DNA of 10,324 nt from Baffinella frigidus (Eukaryota; Cryptophyceae; Cryptomonadales; Baffinellaceae): positions 217,867 to 228,190 of the forward strand of contig MU646320.1 of assembly GCA_026770585.1 (NCBI GenBank). The letters are read 5' to 3'. Below the pieces are notes generated by a model. The model worked only from the letters and a program-made list of their open reading frames with translations. It had not been told where the DNA came from and searched no databases. Made by a program: the position numbers and the translations under genes. Shown in pieces: positions 7,214 to 10,324 of the stretch. How positions within the stretch are numbered: position 1 is the first letter of the stretch; each line of letters starts with the position of its first letter.

Positions 7214-7265
7214 CGTAGTCGCCTGTCGACGCAGGCCACGAAACAGGGTCAGACCACACGCGTCA
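7214..7265 (+). repeat. 52-bp direct repeat, copy 2
   Basis: It shares 48 of 52 positions with 6089-6140. A short hairpin follows it (CCACGA...TCGTGG, about 7268-7286), which is not present after copy 1. Confidence 0.85.
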
Positions 7266-7286
7266 TACCACGAGAGTCTGTCGTGG

Positions 7287-7620
7287 GAGCCAGATACAAG
7301 AGGCAGACCACGCGACCTGAACTCCGAACCCTGAAACGATTGCCCGACTGGGTCGGGGGTCGATCGAGTGGGAGGTGACCTCCGAGGTCATCGGAGGTGA
7401 AGCGCCTGGCCATGACTTGGTTCGAGGCCACCTGCGCCACGCGAGCTTGTGTGCGTAAGGCTTGCATTGTGTTGCTGTGCGCTGGCAGTGGACTGCGGAT
7501 CCCCTAGGCAGCTAGGAAGCGGGGCGGGTGAATACCGCCATGGAGCCTTCGTCCTGCGTCGAGCAGCCATCGAACAGGTTTTTCTCCCATACGGATGATT
7601 TCACCTACTTAAAGATTAGA
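7287..7620. other. Intergenic DNA without a supported gene
   Basis: No coding case can be made. GGAGGTGACCTCC near 7371-7383 is a near-palindrome; GAGGTGACCTCCATGG near 6697-6712 is similar. Confidence 0.35.
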
Positions 7621-7906
7621 CTTTAGGGTTTGGGGGTTCGGGTGTTTCAAGGTTCAGGGTTCAGGGTTCGGCCGTAGAGCATCTTCTTGTCTCATATGGA
7701 CGTTATCGCCTGCTTAGGGTTTCGGGTTCAGGGGTTAGGCGTGAGGGTTTCGCGACTGGGGGTTAGGGGGTAGGGCTAGGGGTGCAGGGTTCAGGGCTTA
7801 GGGTTTGGAGATTAGAACATCTTCTCGTCCCACAAGGACACTGCCACCTGCTTAGGGTTTAGGGTTCGGAGTTAGGGTTTAGAGTTGAGGGTTGAGGGTT
7901 TAGGTT
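7621..7906 (+). repeat. Telomere-like block with a duplicated 47-bp interruption
   Basis: Degenerate GGGTTTAGGG/GGGTTCAGGG units occur again in the plus-strand G-rich orientation. Two non-telomeric inserts at 7676-7722 and 7814-7860 are about 79% alike (37 of 47), and both end in CTGCTTAGGGTTT or the near-identical CCTGCTTAGGGTTT. The block therefore grew by duplication of a composite unit. Confidence 0.75.
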
Positions 7907-8172
7907 TCAGCCGTCCATAAAGGTGGACGACCAATTTCTCGGCGTCAAACTAATTACGGCGTCTCGTAGGGTACCGTATGCAATACGGTAGGGTGATACG
8001 CAATGCCGAAATTAGGCTGACACCGCAACTAGGTCGCCGCGATAAGGTCGACGCCGGATTTTGGGCGTCCGCACGTGAACCGCGACCAAACGTGAACCCT
8101 GCCGGGCCTGCTCGCAATGTCTCCCTACTTTCGGACTGGCGGAACCCCGCGCGGTAGTAACAAAGATCTCTC
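7907..8172. other. Spacer with an 8-bp perfect hairpin
   Basis: TACCGTAT (7972-7979) and ATACGGTA (7983-7990) form a perfect stem with loop GCA. CGTGAACC occurs twice near 8083 and 8100. If the minus-strand gene has a third exon it could lie here, but no acceptor stands out. Confidence 0.45.
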
Positions 8173-8952
8173 TCAGAACGTTTCCGGCCGCGGCCCGGTA
8201 TGTACCTTTCCAGCCGCGCCGAGCAGGCTTTGCGAGCGGGAGAGTGCGATAGAACCTTGAGCGAGCTTCATCAGGTGCTCCTCGGAAACCAGGAGCTTCA
8301 CTTGCCCGCCTTTTTCACTCTTCACTACCTACGGTGGGTTTAGGGTTTAGGATTTAGGGTTGAAGATTTAGGGTTCAGGGTTTGAGGTTGAGGGTTCAGG
8401 GTTCAGATTTTTGTTCGGTCATTGAGGGGTTTGCTAGGCGTCAAGCCCCCAACCCTGATCCAGCCTCTCACAAGCGCGAGAAACTCACCATGCACATGCG
8501 CAGAAGAGGTGCTGAGGGTTTCAGCTTAGGATTTATGGTTTGGGGTCTAGAGTTTAGGGTTAAGGGATTAGCGTTCTTAGCTAGGGTTGAGGGTTCAGAT
8601 TGAGACTCACCTGCTCGAGGCCTTCGGGAAATTTCCCATATTCTCCCGAGTAGAGCCCCAGCCCGTCATGCCCAAACTCCTTGGCAAGGTCCGGCGGGAG
8701 GGGCGGCATATAGAAAATGGTGTTGTGCACGTCGATGTCGTCGTTGATGGCCTTCATCAGACGGTTCTTGAAGGCCGAGTACGTGTCGTAGCACGCGGGA
8801 CTCACAATGCGATCTGCACCATCTGCACCAGGCACCATTTCACTCAGACTCACGTCTAAAGCTGCTTCACGATCCCCACGCCCTCCTACTCGCTGGCCCA
8901 TCGCATTTGGGCCAACGGTCTTGTATAGGTCGTCGGCTTGAGCGATATCCAT
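8173..8952 (-). CDS. Unknown protein, two exons on the minus strand (8952-8611, 8328-8173)
   Basis: I do not recognise the family. Exon 1 encodes 114 residues from an ATG with A at -3 and G at +4 (AAAATGG). It contains residues such as CYDTYSAFKNRL (54-65) and FYMPPLPPDLAKEFG (80-94). It ends in a strong phase-0 donor, GAGCAG|GTGAGT. A phase-0 acceptor CCGTAG|GTAGTG leads to a frame of 41 codons (VVKSEKGGQVKLL onward) up to a possible second donor AAAG|GTACAT at 8205. Read through, it ends at TGA 8175-8173, for 165 residues in all. Whether the gene stops there or splices on is undecided. No signal peptide or membrane helix is seen. Exon 1 is well supported by its start, TATA box and donor; exon 2 is inferred from phase and splice match. 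Confidence 0.55.
8336..8409 (+). repeat. Telomere-like repeat block inside the predicted intron, part 1
   Basis: GGGTTTAGGGTTTAGGATTTAG is followed by GGTTGAAGATTTAGGG, GGTTCAGGG and GGTTGAGGG variants on the plus strand. It is antisense to the gene around it. Confidence 0.75.
8512..8599 (+). repeat. Telomere-like repeat block inside the predicted intron, part 2
   Basis: Degenerate units such as GAGGGTTTCAG, GGATTTATGG, GAGTTTAGGG and GGTTGAGGG run up to about 10 bp from the exon 1 boundary at 8611. Confidence 0.65.
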
Positions 8953-9032
8953 TTTAAAGGCTAGTCTGTTTGGCAGGTGAGCTGTTACACACTCTTCAGT
9001 GGATTCCGACTTCCATGGCCACCGTCCTGCTG

Positions 9033-9038
9033 TTTATA
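9033..9038 (-). promoter_or_regulatory. Probable TATA box of the minus-strand gene
   Basis: On the minus strand the sequence reads TTCATATAAACAGC; TATAAA lies 81 bp before the ATG at 8952. Transcription would start about 30 bp downstream, leaving a 5' UTR of about 50 nt. An ATG at 9016 (minus) would lie upstream of that start. Confidence 0.5.
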
Positions 9039-9421
9039 TGAACCAAGAGCAAGTGGCTGGGTTGTGTGAGGGCGAGGGCACGCGGTCGTTAGGCACTTGA
9101 TGTTTTGAATCTCCTTGTGCGTGGTTCAGGAGGTTGCGTTGGTTCCGGAGGTAGCGCTGAGGCGGGCAACCAGATCAAAAGCCCCTGTGGAATACGAACG
9201 AGTAGCAGGGACCCTCTCGACTTTCAGGGCTTTCTGGGCGTAGAGGCCTTAATACCAGCAGATCTTATTACCACCACGGGCGGCATGTACGCCCCCAATC
9301 AGAGGCATGGGACGAGGAGAGGAATCAGCGAGGCTAGGTGAAAGGTGTCGTCAGACCAAAAGGGACGCACAAAAGGGGTAACTAGCTGCAAGAGCGTAGT
9401 CCTTGCAGGACCTGCTGGATT
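9039..9421. other. Upstream region of the minus-strand gene, no gene called
   Basis: A plus-strand frame stays open from about 9105 to a TAG at 9339-9341 but has no early ATG and no recognised motif. It could be an exon of a plus-strand gene, or chance. Confidence 0.35.
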
Positions 9422-9733
9422 TTGGGATTCAGGAGAGGGGATTGGGTTCTGACCAGATTCACCGAAAGCTTCTTGGTTTTCCGTTGCGTCCTCACTGTCG
9501 ACTGCGCAACGCAAGGGTTGTTAATAGGAATATCGTTGCAATTCACAACGTCCGGACGGGCCCGCCACAGACTGGCGTCGTACAAATATGAAATTGAAGA
9601 GGTTTACAAGTGGTTTACCAGTTCCTTGTTTCAAACCGTGTTCCAGAAAGAAGTTTTCAATTGCATCGATATTCCCACGAACGAGAGGCGAGACGGGACA
9701 TACCACTTGTGGCTGGAAAAGGGCGTATTGTAA
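9422..9733 (+). CDS. Candidate coding block 1, unidentified
   Basis: The frame is open for 103 codons with no ATG, so it would be an internal exon or a decayed gene. The later half (from about 9575) is the most protein-like, with YKYEIEEVYKWF and CIDIPTNERRDGTYHLW. A CCACAG at about 9565-9570 or TTAATAG near 9520-9526 could act as an acceptor. It ends in TAA at 9731-9733. I recognise no family. Confidence 0.25.
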   Translation: MGFRRGDWVLTRFTESFLVFRCVLTVDCATQGLLIGISLQFTTSGRARHRLASYKYEIEEVYKWFTSSLFQTVFQKEVFNCIDIPTNERRDGTYHLWLEKGVL

Positions 9734-9760
9734 AATCCATTTTTTTCATAAACGTCCCAG

Positions 9761-9901
9761 GTCAACTTCGTTGTTCAGGAGTTTGATCTCGCAGCCGCAG
9801 AGGGTGCGTGTCCAAACACGCCACGTGACTGGTACACATTTAACAACCCAACATTCAAACTACGCACTGTTCTAGCCTCGAGCGGTAAAGGCGGCGATTA
9901 A
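9761..9901 (+). CDS. Candidate coding block 2, same frame as block 1, unidentified
   Basis: An acceptor-like CCATTTTTTTCATAAACGTC ending in CCAG precedes 46 codons in the same frame as block 1. They include VNFVVQEFDLAAAEGACP and DWYTFNNPTFKLRTV and end at TAA 9899-9901. The pattern of a strand, then EFDL, then C with a nearby D is faintly like a CUB domain, but far too short to assign. If both blocks belong to one gene, the 27-nt gap with two stops is either an unusually tiny intron or mutation. Confidence 0.25.
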   Translation, partial: VNFVVQEFDLAAAEGACPNTPRDWYTFNNPTFKLRTVLASSGKGGD

Positions 9902-10224
9902 CACGTGGCGTCCACCACTCGAGAATTGATACGGCCCAGGCACCGGCGGTGTGAGGGCGAGAGGCAGCGAGGGCGAGGGCTGCGGCGAATTCTGATCGAT
10001 CTCATCTCCCGGGAGATCTCATGTGAAGACTGGTTTCATTTGAAAGATTCTGGCAATCAAATTTACTACACATAATGATGTTTACTAGTAGTATTGAATG
10101 TATGTGTTGTAATTTTCATTTCCACGAATCTTTTGACATCATTTTCATTTGAGATCGAGACCGGCAAGGCCAACCAGCTCGACCGAGCACGTGCTCAAGA
10201 CAGGTCAGGCTCAGGCACCACTAG
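9902..10224. other. Intergenic DNA, partly A/T-rich
   Basis: No gene is seen. GAGGGCGAG repeats occur near 9952-9980 and resemble 9068-9078. ATCTCCCGGGAGAT near 10004-10017 is a perfect palindrome. 10060-10150 is A/T-rich; it has TGTAAT (10108) but no AATAAA. Confidence 0.4.
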
Positions 10225-10324
10225 GAGCGAGGAGCGAGAAGCAAGGAGAAGTTGCGCGCCGGGAGGAGAGGGAGGGAGGGAGGGAAAGAGGGAGAGAGAG
10301 AGAGAGAGAGGGAGGGGGAGAGGG
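10225..10324 (+). repeat. Polypurine GA/GGGA simple-sequence tract
   Basis: GAGCGAG-type sequence grades into (GGGA)n and an uninterrupted (GA)n run near 10291-10310, almost all purine on the plus strand, and runs off the window end. Such tracts can adopt triplex structure and are prone to assembly breaks. Confidence 0.85.

Larger units (their letters stand above)
8329..8610 (-). other. Predicted intron of the minus-strand gene, made largely of telomere-like repeat
   Basis: The intron is 282 nt with donor GTGAGT and acceptor CCGTAG. On the coding strand the telomere-like repeats read CCCTAAA, giving a pyrimidine-rich tract with CTAAAC branch-point-like motifs ending about 10 and 17 nt before the splice site. 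About 100 nt of non-telomeric sequence (8410-8511) interrupts the repeats. Confidence 0.5.

Overview
The window reads as nuclear DNA of a eukaryote. Two genes are best explained by spliceosomal introns, there are degenerate plant-type (TTTAGGG) telomere-like repeat blocks, promoters and genes stand alone rather than in operons, and a large part is dispersed repeats and non-autonomous DNA transposons. The one recognisable protein, a RING plus TRAF-type zinc-finger protein with GC-rich codons and an acidic/basic insert in its first finger, resembles proteins I associate with stramenopile algae, brown algae in particular. That placement is an inference from style, not proven here.

Layout: 1-432 holds two blocks of degenerate telomere-like repeat. 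433-2230 is non-coding, with three copies of a dispersed repeat and a striking 35-bp near-perfect hairpin (1223-1305). 2231-3768 (+) is the RING/TRAF-finger gene, whose first RING cysteine lies in a short first exon joined across a 128-nt intron. 3938-5844 is a nest of TA-flanked inverted-repeat elements with pogo/Tigger-like ends: an inner element at 4201-5484 lies inside an older one. 5845-7620 is repeat-rich DNA with small tandem repeats, a foldback unit and a 52-bp direct repeat, with no convincing gene. 7621-7906 is a further telomere-like block. 8173-8952 (-) is a small gene of unknown function, with a TATA box near 9033, two exons and an intron built mostly of telomere-like repeat. 9422-9901 (+) holds two open blocks in one frame that may be exons or a decayed gene. 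The window ends in a polypurine GA/GGGA tract.

The two better-supported genes are unrelated by content and lie more than 4 kb apart. The RING/TRAF-finger protein is probably a ubiquitin ligase or signalling adaptor; the minus-strand protein is unassigned. Most of the window's structure comes from repeats, and the telomere-like sequence appears to have been taken into a working intron.
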